Shown in pieces: positions 21,789-28,511 of a stretch of DNA of 36,291 nt (its first letter is position 1; each line of letters starts with the position of its first letter). The notes under the pieces were generated by a model. The model was given only the letters and a program-made list of their open reading frames with translations. It searched no databases and was not told where the DNA came from. Both the position numbers and the translations under genes were made by a program. The DNA is from a virus: the IMG/VR virus record IMGVR_UViG_3300049478_000122, positions 1 to 36,291 of that record. The stretch is one strand, 5' to 3'.

Positions 21789-21927
21789 ACATTGTCCTAT
21801 AATTGATGAATGCAACAAAAATCCTATTGCCGTTAATGTTCCTGATAGTAAAGGTAAGCCTGTTCAGAGGCGCCTTTGCCCGCTTGTCATCCTTCTGGCA
21901 CGAATGAATTCCAAAGAGGATAGGTGA
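21775..21927 (+). CDS. Small Cys-cluster protein
   Basis: The 50-aa product from ATG 21775 lies seven bases after GGGAGG. It has CKHCPIIDEC at about 4-13 and a distal Cys near residue 37, a possible zinc or Fe-S site with one external ligand. It overlaps the preceding radical-SAM-like gene by 14 bases and may act with it. Confidence 0.55.
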   Translation: MVRCKHCPIIDECNKNPIAVNVPDSKGKPVQRRLCPLVILLARMNSKEDR

Positions 21928-21934
21928 CTTGTTT

Positions 21935-22174
21935 TTGGCTAGGGCTATTGGGAAGTACATGGAAGTCGAATTTGTTGAGAAGAGGCTCAAGACTGAAGTG
22001 TGGAGTGTTAGGTCAAGAAGCGATTGCTCGAAGCTTGGAGTTATTAAGTGGTTTGGACCTTGGAGGCAATACTGCTTTTTCGTTATGGATGTAAGCGTTT
22101 TCAGTGCAGGTTGCTTTAGAGATGTTGCGTCTTTTCTTGAAGAGCTGAATCAAAAGCACAAACGAAAAGGGTGA
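21935..22174 (+). CDS. Phage-conserved small protein (WFGPWRQYCFF motif)
   Basis: The 79-aa product from TTG 21935 (TTG 21929 also possible) has GGTGA upstream. It has KTEVWSVRSR, then GVIKWFGPWRQYCFF and CFRDVASFLEELN. I recognise a similar pattern in small proteins of many tailed viruses, where WYGPWRQYCFF precedes a short helical end. The function is not known. Confidence 0.6.
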   Translation: MARAIGKYMEVEFVEKRLKTEVWSVRSRSDCSKLGVIKWFGPWRQYCFFVMDVSVFSAGCFRDVASFLEELNQKHKRKG

Positions 22175-22178
22175 TTTT

Positions 22179-23102
22179 TTGGCTGGGCGTTCTCGTAGAA
22201 GTAAAAATGTTTGTGATTCAAAGTACAAAGTCAAATTTTACTTTAGTACTGTTCGCTCCCGTGTTATTCCTATTTTGAAGCGTGTTGAAGTCGGCGACTA
22301 TCCTAGCAAGATCGGGCGCATCTACGGTTGGAGCAGGCAACATGTAACTTACTATATGCGGAAGCTTCAAAAAGCTGGCCTAATACGTCGGAAGGTACGT
22401 AGTAAAGCAGTTTTCTACGAGCTGACTGATAAGGGTAAAGAACTTCTCGTGTCATGTGAGGGTGTGGTTTTTGGTAGTGGGGTTTATCGGCTTCACAAGT
22501 GTCAGGTGCGTTACGGGATTGTTTCTGAGGGTGTTCTACCGCTTGATTTTAGGCGTGTGGAGATGGTGAATTGGACTGCACTGTTGGGTTTGGAGCAGGG
22601 TGTTAAGGTTAGGCATACGTCGCGTAGTTGGATTGTGCATGTGGAGACTTTGTATGGGCGTCATCCTGGTGAATTGTTTACTTTGGCTAAGAATGTTGCT
22701 GATCGTGTTGCTCAGAGCCTCATGCGGAAATATGGGTGTAGATTGGCGGAGGGTGAGGTTTGTCCGGGTTATGAGTATGGTGTTGATGATCCGGTTGCGC
22801 AGTTGTTGAGTCGTTATTTTACTGTGGCTGCTGGTAAACGGAAGATAGATCATAGTCCTGGGGAAGATGAGGGTGAAGTTGATCATTTAGGTCGAGATGC
22901 CGCAATAGAGTATTTGCTGATGCCTGAGCGTGTGAAGAAACTTGCAGGCCAGTTGGAAGCGGTGAATTATGATCTGGAAAAGATCAGCGGAAACATTGAC
23001 AAGATCACGGCGATTCTTAGCAAACTTGTGAATTTAGAGGAAGGCCAGGATGCTCGTAGTATTCAGGAAAGGCAGAGGAGCATGAAGGATTATGTCGCCT
23101 AA
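22179..23102 (+). CDS. Winged-helix protein, candidate replication or regulatory protein
   Basis: The 307-aa protein starts at TTG 22179. Residues about 25-85 form a winged helix (YPSKIGRIYGWSRQHVTYYM, KAGLIRRKVRSKAVFYELT). A middle domain of about 130 residues includes VKVRHTSRSWIVHVETLYG and PGELFTLAKNVADRVAQSLM. The C-terminus is a coiled coil (LEAVNYDLEKISGNIDKITAIL). Its size and N-terminal helix-turn-helix would suit a replication initiator or a regulator, but no catalytic motif is visible. Confidence 0.6.
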   Translation: MAGRSRRSKNVCDSKYKVKFYFSTVRSRVIPILKRVEVGDYPSKIGRIYGWSRQHVTYYMRKLQKAGLIRRKVRSKAVFYELTDKGKELLVSCEGVVFGSGVYRLHKCQVRYGIVSEGVLPLDFRRVEMVNWTALLGLEQGVKVRHTSRSWIVHVETLYGRHPGELFTLAKNVADRVAQSLMRKYGCRLAEGEVCPGYEYGVDDPVAQLLSRYFTVAAGKRKIDHSPGEDEGEVDHLGRDAAIEYLLMPERVKKLAGQLEAVNYDLEKISGNIDKITAILSKLVNLEEGQDARSIQERQRSMKDYVA

Positions 23103-23241
23103 GGCTAAGCAATTACACACACATACGTACAAATATGCAAGCATTAAGCTTAGCCAAGACGATTCTGAAGCAATTACCTATTGGTACTGCGAATGTGGCA
23201 AGGTTATACGGCGAAGAAGCAAAGTGGAGGAGTTGTCTTAA
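23092..23241 (+). CDS. Small protein with CxC knuckle
   Basis: The 49-aa product from ATG 23092 overlaps the previous gene's end. The frame reads HTYKYASIKLSQDDSEA followed by YWYCECGKVIRRRSK. The Cys pair on a strand turn resembles a degenerate zinc knuckle with only two ligands. An overlapping frame (23135-23512) was judged less convincing over this stretch. Confidence 0.55.
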   Translation: MSPKAKQLHTHTYKYASIKLSQDDSEAITYWYCECGKVIRRRSKVEELS

Positions 23242-23245
23242 GATT

Positions 23246-23512
23246 ATGTTTCGTGAGATTTACTACGAGTATTCTAGGGCGCTTTTCTGTGGATATGTGC
23301 ATACGTGTAAAATGTGTTTTTATGCGGTATGTGCGTATGCTCGTAGTATTGGGTTTTTGGCTGTGAAAGGCTGTGTAAAAGGCCTTTTGAGGGCTATTTC
23401 GAGTCATGGGAAAAGTCCATGCTTTCGGCGGTATGGTTTTTCCGTAGTGTTTGGAGTAGATAGGGAGACACTATTTTTCAGTCGTGTTGATGGAGCGGTT
23501 TTACATGAATGA
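23246..23512 (+). CDS. Doubtful Cys-rich protein
   Basis: An 88-codon frame from ATG 23246 overlaps the next gene start (ATGAATGA). It reads as a Cys- and aromatic-rich peptide (FCGYVHTCKMCFYAVCAYA) without a clear fold. The same bases hold an inverted pair of the TACTACGAG word (23261-23269 and 23340-23348) and other self-complementary stretches. It may instead be a regulatory gap between the two genes. Confidence 0.3.
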   Translation: MFREIYYEYSRALFCGYVHTCKMCFYAVCAYARSIGFLAVKGCVKGLLRAISSHGKSPCFRRYGFSVVFGVDRETLFFSRVDGAVLHE

Positions 23513-23990
23513 ACAGGTCAATCAAGATTTGGCTGAAAATGTTGCTTTAAAGCCTAAAAAAGGGCGTAGTCAAGAGGAGAAAATTGGCAGAATCAAGTAT
23601 AACCAGGTTTTGCTGAAGCAGATTAAGGGTCAAAACGTGCAGATATTGAGTGAGCTGCGCTGGATTCGGCGTGGCTTAAAGAAGGCTGGCTACACTGATT
23701 ATGATGAGCCGACGGTTGAGGGTTTCGCGGTTAAGGACCAGGTTGATCGGGAGATCCTGCAGAAAGTGCGGGAGGCGGGTGATGCGGGTGTTTTTCCGAA
23801 GGACGTTGCTGCCTGGGTCAACAAGCTCGGAGCGTATCAGCTGAAGTATTATGACGTGAGCCGCAGGATCGTGCGGATGAATAAGCGTTTGCACTTTGAA
23901 ACTGGTGAGTTGCTGTTTGAGAAGCGCGGTCACAAGTGGGCCTTAACCAGTTTTGCGTTTGAGGTTTGGGAAGAAATAGAGAAACCGTAA
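23505..23990 (+). CDS. Winged-helix-type protein of unknown function
   Basis: The 161-aa product from ATG 23505 has GGAG nine bases upstream. The N-terminal third is basic and helical (LLKQIKGQNVQILSELRWI). The C-terminal two thirds read as a winged-helix-like domain (VDREILQKVREAGDAGVFP, VAAWVNKLGAYQLKYYDVSR, FEKRGHKWALTSFAF). It is probably a DNA-binding protein near the end of the early/middle operon. Confidence 0.6.
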   Translation: MNEQVNQDLAENVALKPKKGRSQEEKIGRIKYNQVLLKQIKGQNVQILSELRWIRRGLKKAGYTDYDEPTVEGFAVKDQVDREILQKVREAGDAGVFPKDVAAWVNKLGAYQLKYYDVSRRIVRMNKRLHFETGELLFEKRGHKWALTSFAFEVWEEIEKP

Positions 23991-24037
23991 GGTAATAATG
24001 TGCGAAAGTATTAAGGAGAAATAGGGCGTGTGGAATT

Positions 24038-24199
24038 ATGCCTAGGCAGCCGAAACCAGAAAGGAAAAATGTCAGGATTCCCGTTCCGCTTCTCGATGAA
24101 ATAGATAAAATCCTCAAGAAGTTTCCTATGTACGGAAATAGGCAACGCTTTATTGAAACCGCGGTCCAAGAGAAAATCGAAGAAGTAATGCGGTTTTAG
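24038..24199 (+). CDS. Ribbon-helix-helix protein
   Basis: The 53-aa product from ATG 24038 has an RHH layout: RKNVRIPVPLLDEIDKILK, then NRQRFIETAVQEKIEEV. The promoter region upstream contains AATGTGCGAAAGT (23997-24009), identical to a piece of the divergent switch at 14020-14032. It could therefore be under the same repressor. It is the last gene before the capsid operon and a candidate regulator of late genes. Confidence 0.7.
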   Translation: MPRQPKPERKNVRIPVPLLDEIDKILKKFPMYGNRQRFIETAVQEKIEEVMRF

Positions 24200-24202
24200 T
24201 AG

Positions 24203-24219
24203 TTGAAGGGCGAATGGTC
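24203..24219 (+). repeat. Repeat TTGAAGGGCGAATGGTC, copy 2
   Basis: Exact 17-base match to 10471-10487. It lies four bases after an RHH gene and about 65 bases upstream of the capsid-operon promoter, in gene-free DNA. A shared operator for a virus-encoded regulator is the simplest explanation. Confidence 0.6.
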
Positions 24220-24282
24220 GCTGAAAAAGGCTTAGTTTTGGCTGTTTTTGGTTTCTAGCCTTATTTTAGGCTACAGTAAATC

Positions 24283-24288
24283 TTATAT
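24283..24288 (+). promoter_or_regulatory. TATA box of the capsid (late) operon
   Basis: CTTATATGC around 24282-24290 lies about 165 bases upstream of ATG 24449. Transcription would begin near 24312 and produce a structured leader. The same CTTATATG core occurs at 11621 on the minus strand. Confidence 0.45.
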
Positions 24289-24311
24289 GCTGATTCTTGC
24301 GATAGCTTTAT

Positions 24312-24425
24312 TGTACTGCTGTAGTGGCGGTGCGGGTAGGCGGTCCTTGGGAAAAGCAGCGGGCCTCACCAAGGATCTGCCCAAGGATCGCTCTGTGGGC
24401 TTGTCTGTTTTTCCCTTGGGCTGAC
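24312..24425 (+). ncRNA. Candidate structured leader or small RNA
   Basis: There is no convincing gene. TCCTTGGG (about 24343) can pair with CCCAAGGA (about 24381), and an internal CCAAGGAT and a late CCCTTGGGC (about 24412) offer competing pairs. The transcript can therefore form alternative stems. A T-run (about 24404-24408) precedes the last stem. This looks like an attenuator, riboswitch-like leader or stable RNA ahead of the capsid genes. No known RNA family was matched. Confidence 0.4.
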
Positions 24426-24448
24426 TAAAACATGAAAGAGCCTTCAGT

Positions 24449-26299
24449 ATGCCTATTCACAAGGATTTCCATGCGATGCTTGATTCCATGACGGGTCAGT
24501 ATTGCACGGGTGATGGTGAAGAGACAAGCAAAACTGAAGATGCTGAAGGTTACCCGGGCAAGACTTGTCGTAAGGCCCTGAGTGTTTTTTATGCGACCTG
24601 TAAGGAGAAGGGTTTGGATTACACGAAGCCTATGCCTGTGAAAGAGCATGTCCAAGCGATTCAGGACATGATGAGGCATCCTGACTTCGAGAAGATCCAT
24701 AATGCATTTTTGAAACAATACAGTAGTGACCCTCAGTTTGGCGAGTCCCGTTATGCTGAGTGGTTGAAGGCTCTTGGATTAGATGAATCGGCGAGTTATT
24801 ATGATCAGGCTCGGGCTCGTCGTTATCCGAAGGAGAGTTTTCAGTGGGCTCAGTTTCTGTTGCAGTTTGTTAAGGAGGACCAGGATGCCAAGTATTACAA
24901 GGTTGAGGCTTTGTTTCCGCTTGAAAGCATGAACGGTGTCCCATATACACGAGATGAGTTGCTGCAGGCAACTAGGACTCTGACGGGTAAGCCGAGTTAC
25001 CTTAATCATGATCCAAAACAGGAACTCCGCGGGATTGAGATTGTAGCCTCTCAATATGAGAATGACACGGCTGAGTGTCTTGTGCAGATTTTGAAGGTTT
25101 CGCCTGTCATCGGTATGATCGATAGGAAAGAGATTGTGAATGTCAGTGTTGAGACTGAATGGTCTCACGGTGTTGTGGGTCAGGGTCTTGTTTTTACTGG
25201 ATTAGGTTGGTTGACGAAGGATCATTTGCCTGGTGTTCCGTTGACGCGGATTATGCCTGTGGAGCATATTGCTGAAAGCTTTCAAGTTGAGCAGGTTGAT
25301 CCGCTTGTCGCTGGCGAATACTTTTTAGGGTTCTATCAGGACCCGGCGTTGTTTTTGCCTGAGCATTTCAGGACGGTTTGGCTTGATCAGGCGAATGGTG
25401 TTTTGGCAGTTATGGCCAAGAGCCGTGCGGACCCTGCAAAGGAATCGTGTCAATCCATCTTATTTTTGAAGAGTAAGTGGCAACCGAATACCGTGAAGGA
25501 TTGGCTTACTATTCACTCAGATTATGTGTCCCCGGCAAGCGTTTCTGCAAGTCAGAACGCGCCGATAGGGATTGAAAATATGAAAGAGGAAGAGTTGAAA
25601 GAACTCATCAAGAGCGGAGTTGCTGAAGCTCTGAAGGTACATGAACAAGAGGATAAGGATAAGCAGGCGCAGATTGACCGCAGTCAGAAGTATGGTATTG
25701 GCATTAAGCAAGGCGGTGCCGTTACGAAGCCAGGTGAATTCTCCAGCATCCCAGAGGATCAGTTTGCGGATCCTGTGAACTTTAGGTATCCAGTTGACGC
25801 GGAGCATTGTAAGGCGGCTTTGGGCTACTTTAATCAGCCTGACAACCGAAGCCAGTACTCTCAAGAAGAGCAGAACAAGATTATGCAGAAGATTGTTGCT
25901 GCTTGCGTGGCGAATGGCGTTGAGGTTTCGTGGCAGCCGAATGATGCGGCGTACAAGGCTTTGCCTGAGGAGTTGAAGGCGAAGTGTAGTGGCTACACGA
26001 AGGAAAGTACTGATGCTGAGAAGTTAGCGGTTGCAGAGAAGAAGCTGACTGATACTACGAGTAAGCTTACAGAAGCAGAGAGAACGATTGAGCAGTTGCG
26101 TAAGCAGTTGCCCGGTGGCGGTTTGCTGAAGGATCCGCCTAAGATGATGCCTGTGTCTGAGCATGTTGCGGTTCTTGAGGGTTTGCTGTCAGCGCCGATG
26201 GTTGAGCGTAGCACTCCCGGTATGAAACGTAAACATGAGGAGATTCGTTCCGCGATTCTGCAGGCGAAAGAGAAGCTGAAGGGTACTGGTGCAAGTTAG
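24449..26299 (+). CDS. Prohead protease/scaffold fusion-like protein
   Basis: The 616-aa protein starts at ATG 24449. The middle part reads as a capsid maturation protease domain (TGKPSYLNHDPKQELRGIEI, then strands ending VNVSVETEW). A domain beginning GIKQGGAVTKPGEFSSIPEDQF with NFRYPVDAEHCKAALGYFNQP resembles phage prohead-region proteins. The C-terminus has a short coiled coil (LTEAERTIEQLRKQL), scaffold-like. It is first in the capsid operon. The nucleophile was not assigned. Confidence 0.7.
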   Translation: MPIHKDFHAMLDSMTGQYCTGDGEETSKTEDAEGYPGKTCRKALSVFYATCKEKGLDYTKPMPVKEHVQAIQDMMRHPDFEKIHNAFLKQYSSDPQFGESRYAEWLKALGLDESASYYDQARARRYPKESFQWAQFLLQFVKEDQDAKYYKVEALFPLESMNGVPYTRDELLQATRTLTGKPSYLNHDPKQELRGIEIVASQYENDTAECLVQILKVSPVIGMIDRKEIVNVSVETEWSHGVVGQGLVFTGLGWLTKDHLPGVPLTRIMPVEHIAESFQVEQVDPLVAGEYFLGFYQDPALFLPEHFRTVWLDQANGVLAVMAKSRADPAKESCQSILFLKSKWQPNTVKDWLTIHSDYVSPASVSASQNAPIGIENMKEEELKELIKSGVAEALKVHEQEDKDKQAQIDRSQKYGIGIKQGGAVTKPGEFSSIPEDQFADPVNFRYPVDAEHCKAALGYFNQPDNRSQYSQEEQNKIMQKIVAACVANGVEVSWQPNDAAYKALPEELKAKCSGYTKESTDAEKLAVAEKKLTDTTSKLTEAERTIEQLRKQLPGGGLLKDPPKMMPVSEHVAVLEGLLSAPMVERSTPGMKRKHEEIRSAILQAKEKLKGTGAS

Positions 26300-26497
26300 T
26301 TGTCGTCTGAAACTACCAAAGCAGAGTTTCATGAGGTCGGCGATGCTGAAGCTGACGCGATTGTTGAGGAGTGTAAGCGTGCGATTCCGCATAACGAGTG
26401 GCTTGGGCGCCTTGTCCGAAACATGTACGGGCGCATTCAGAGCCTAGAAAAGGAAATTGCTGATTTGAAGGGTCAAAAGCCGAAGCGAGGTCCCTAA
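26300..26497 (+). CDS. Small acidic-to-basic helical protein
   Basis: The 65-aa product from TTG 26300 directly follows the protease gene stop. It is helical, with a coiled-coil end (YGRIQSLEKEIADLKGQ). It may be a capsid assembly accessory; there is no motif. Confidence 0.5.
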   Translation: MSSETTKAEFHEVGDAEADAIVEECKRAIPHNEWLGRLVRNMYGRIQSLEKEIADLKGQKPKRGP

Positions 26498-26575
26498 ATT
26501 CATGCTCACTTTTGTGGGGGAAAGTACCCAAAGACGAATTTGGGGAAATTCAGGAAAAATTGAAGGTGAAGAATT

Positions 26576-27028
26576 TTGGTTGCTGCAGATTTAAGTGGCA
26601 AAAGCTGGATGGCTATAGGCGAAACGGACGATCCTAAAGCTATAATCGAATCTTTTGCGGTTGCTGCTGCCGTAACGAAAGGCGACCCGGTGTATTTGAG
26701 TGCGAGTGAGACGGTTACTCCTGCGGCTGCTGCTCAGGATTGCATCGGCATAGCCGTGAAGACGCAGGCTACGGTTGGCGGTCAAGTTCCAGTGTTGACG
26801 AAGGGTAAGGTGAAGGTGAAGGCTGGCGCCGCTATTACGTTGGGTAAAGCGGTGTATGGTGCTGACGCGAGTAAGCGTGTGCTGGAGTTGGCTGATGTTT
26901 CTCAGGCTGTGGATGAGGGCGGAGCTGCGAAATACACTATTGCTGTGTACTATAACCGCAAGTTGGGCTATGCGTGTCAAGCTGCTTTGGTTGCGGATGA
27001 TCTGATCTTCATTAAGGTTGGGAAGTAA
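26576..27028 (+). CDS. Capsid decoration protein-like
   Basis: The 150-aa product from TTG 26576 follows AGGTGA. It is rich in Ala, Val and Gly with beta character: FAVAAAVTKGDPVYLSASE, CIGIAVKTQATVGGQVPVL, and a GKVKVKAGAAITLGKAVYG repeat theme. This is the pattern of DUF2190-type capsid decoration proteins that cover HK97-fold capsids. It lies immediately upstream of the major capsid gene. Confidence 0.7.
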   Translation: MVAADLSGKSWMAIGETDDPKAIIESFAVAAAVTKGDPVYLSASETVTPAAAAQDCIGIAVKTQATVGGQVPVLTKGKVKVKAGAAITLGKAVYGADASKRVLELADVSQAVDEGGAAKYTIAVYYNRKLGYACQAALVADDLIFIKVGK

Positions 27029-27029
27029 C

Positions 27030-27983
27030 ATGAAACCTCGACTTTTTGAAGCTGTTATGTCGAAGCAGAACGAGCAGAGGCAACTTTACGAGGAACTGAA
27101 GTTGAAGGCTGAGCATCCATTCCTGAAGCGTTACGCTAAAGTAGGCATCAAAGAAGGCTTTTTCAGTGACGTGGCTGGCGCCTTGGGACGTATGCATGAT
27201 ACGTTGGTTCCTGCCGCGTGGCCCGAGCTGATCGGTAGGCAGATCATCACGGTGAAGCCTACGAGTGAAGCGATGGAGCGTTTTCCGATCGATGCTGGCG
27301 CGGTTGCGTATGCGTATGCTGAAGGCGCAGTTACCCGGTTGAGCGGGAAGAAGAAGACAACTGTTGACATAAACACGGACGTTCTGGCGGAGGCTAGTGA
27401 CGAGTGGTCAGCGGAATACTTGGAAGATGCGACTTGGAACGTGATGGATAACGCTGTTGAGAACATTGGCAACGCTGTAGGCGTGCACGAAACAGAGAAG
27501 ATCATTGCTTTGTACACTGCGATTGCTGCTGCGGATCTCGCGAGTGGAGCAGACCTTGCTGGCGGCGGCACTGTGATGTCTTGGACTAAGCTGTTATCGT
27601 TGTGGCTTGCTTTGAAAGGCGTGTATAGGCGCCCGACTGTTTTCGCGTTGAATGATATGCAGATGGCTCAGCTCTTGAATGATAGTACTTTCATTAACGC
27701 GCAGTATTTGCCTGCGGGTCAAACGGATCTTGAGCAAGGCGTGGTGACGGGTGCTTTGGGCGCGAAGATTGTGTCGAGTTCGCTGATTACGAATGGTGTG
27801 GCTTATGCGATTGATACTCGTGTAGCTACTATGATGTTGCTACGCCGGGACGTAACAGCTCAGGATTGGGAAGATGCGCGTGAAGGCAAGTATGGTGTGC
27901 GTGCTACTACCCGTTTCGGCCTTGGTGTCCTCCGTGCTAATGCCGTTGCAAGAATGACGAATATCAAAACGACAATAACTTAG
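27030..27983 (+). CDS. Major capsid protein (HK97 fold)
   Basis: The 317-aa protein starts at ATG 27030, one base after the decoration gene stop. Helical N-arm (EQRQLYEELKLKAEHPFLKR), E-loop and peripheral region (ELIGRQIITVKPTSEAMERF, GAVTRLSGKKKTTVDINTD), spine-helix-type segment (DEWSAEYLEDATWNVMDNAV), A-domain (PTVFALNDMQMAQLLND) and C-terminal strands (YGVRATTRFGLGVLRANAV) fit an HK97 capsid subunit. Length is normal. Position after protease and decoration genes agrees. Confidence 0.88.
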   Translation: MKPRLFEAVMSKQNEQRQLYEELKLKAEHPFLKRYAKVGIKEGFFSDVAGALGRMHDTLVPAAWPELIGRQIITVKPTSEAMERFPIDAGAVAYAYAEGAVTRLSGKKKTTVDINTDVLAEASDEWSAEYLEDATWNVMDNAVENIGNAVGVHETEKIIALYTAIAAADLASGADLAGGGTVMSWTKLLSLWLALKGVYRRPTVFALNDMQMAQLLNDSTFINAQYLPAGQTDLEQGVVTGALGAKIVSSSLITNGVAYAIDTRVATMMLLRRDVTAQDWEDAREGKYGVRATTRFGLGVLRANAVARMTNIKTTIT

Positions 27984-27996
27984 GCTGGCTGAAGCT

Positions 27997-28272
27997 TTGG
28001 CTGCATATTCGGGTAAATGCTCTCGGTGCAAGCGAGAATACTACGCGGATCATCCCGATGTCGTGGTCTGTCCATGCTGGGAGCTCTGCCCTCAGTGCGG
28101 CCAGAAGATGGAGCCTTACACGCCTGATCTCGCAGCGAATACTTACGGCAAGGATGGCAAGCGTGATCTGCTGATACTACGAGTATGCAATAACGTTGCT
28201 GGGCATTCGGATCATTCTCCCTTTTTTAGTGTTCAAAAACCCGTTGAGGTTGAGTTGGAGAAGTTAACGTGA
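27997..28272 (+). CDS. Zinc-finger protein in the capsid operon
   Basis: The 91-aa product from TTG 27997 has CSRCKREYY near residue 8, then CPCWELCPQCGQKM, giving four or more Cys ligands for a zinc ribbon. A role in head assembly or in regulation is possible; such small zinc proteins occur beside capsid genes in other archaeal tailed viruses. Its stop overlaps the next start. Confidence 0.6.
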   Translation: MAAYSGKCSRCKREYYADHPDVVVCPCWELCPQCGQKMEPYTPDLAANTYGKDGKRDLLILRVCNNVAGHSDHSPFFSVQKPVEVELEKLT

Positions 28273-28511
28273 GAAATCTGCAGGAAAGGCTTAGGTTCGC
28301 GAAAGTGATTTTGCATGAGCTTAGCAGAGAGCCTTTGTCCCGTACATTGCTTAATAAACGTTTTATTCAGGAGTCTGGGACATCTGCGACTTTTGAGGGC
28401 ATTTTCAAGTTTCTCGTCAAAAATGGTTATGTTGAAAAGAGTGGTTCTGCGCATCGTGCGCCTTACCGCATCACCGAGAAGGGTAAGCGGTTTTTGGAGG
28501 GCTTATCGTGA
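28269..28511 (+). CDS. Winged-helix protein in the capsid operon
   Basis: The 80-aa product from GTG 28269 has a compact winged helix: LRFAKVILHELSREPLSRTL, FIQESGTSATFEGIFKFL and wing VKNGYVEKSGSAHRAPYRIT. It lies between capsid and portal genes and overlaps both neighbours by four bases, so it is certainly co-expressed with them. A late regulator is likely. Confidence 0.65.
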   Translation: MRNLQERLRFAKVILHELSREPLSRTLLNKRFIQESGTSATFEGIFKFLVKNGYVEKSGSAHRAPYRITEKGKRFLEGLS

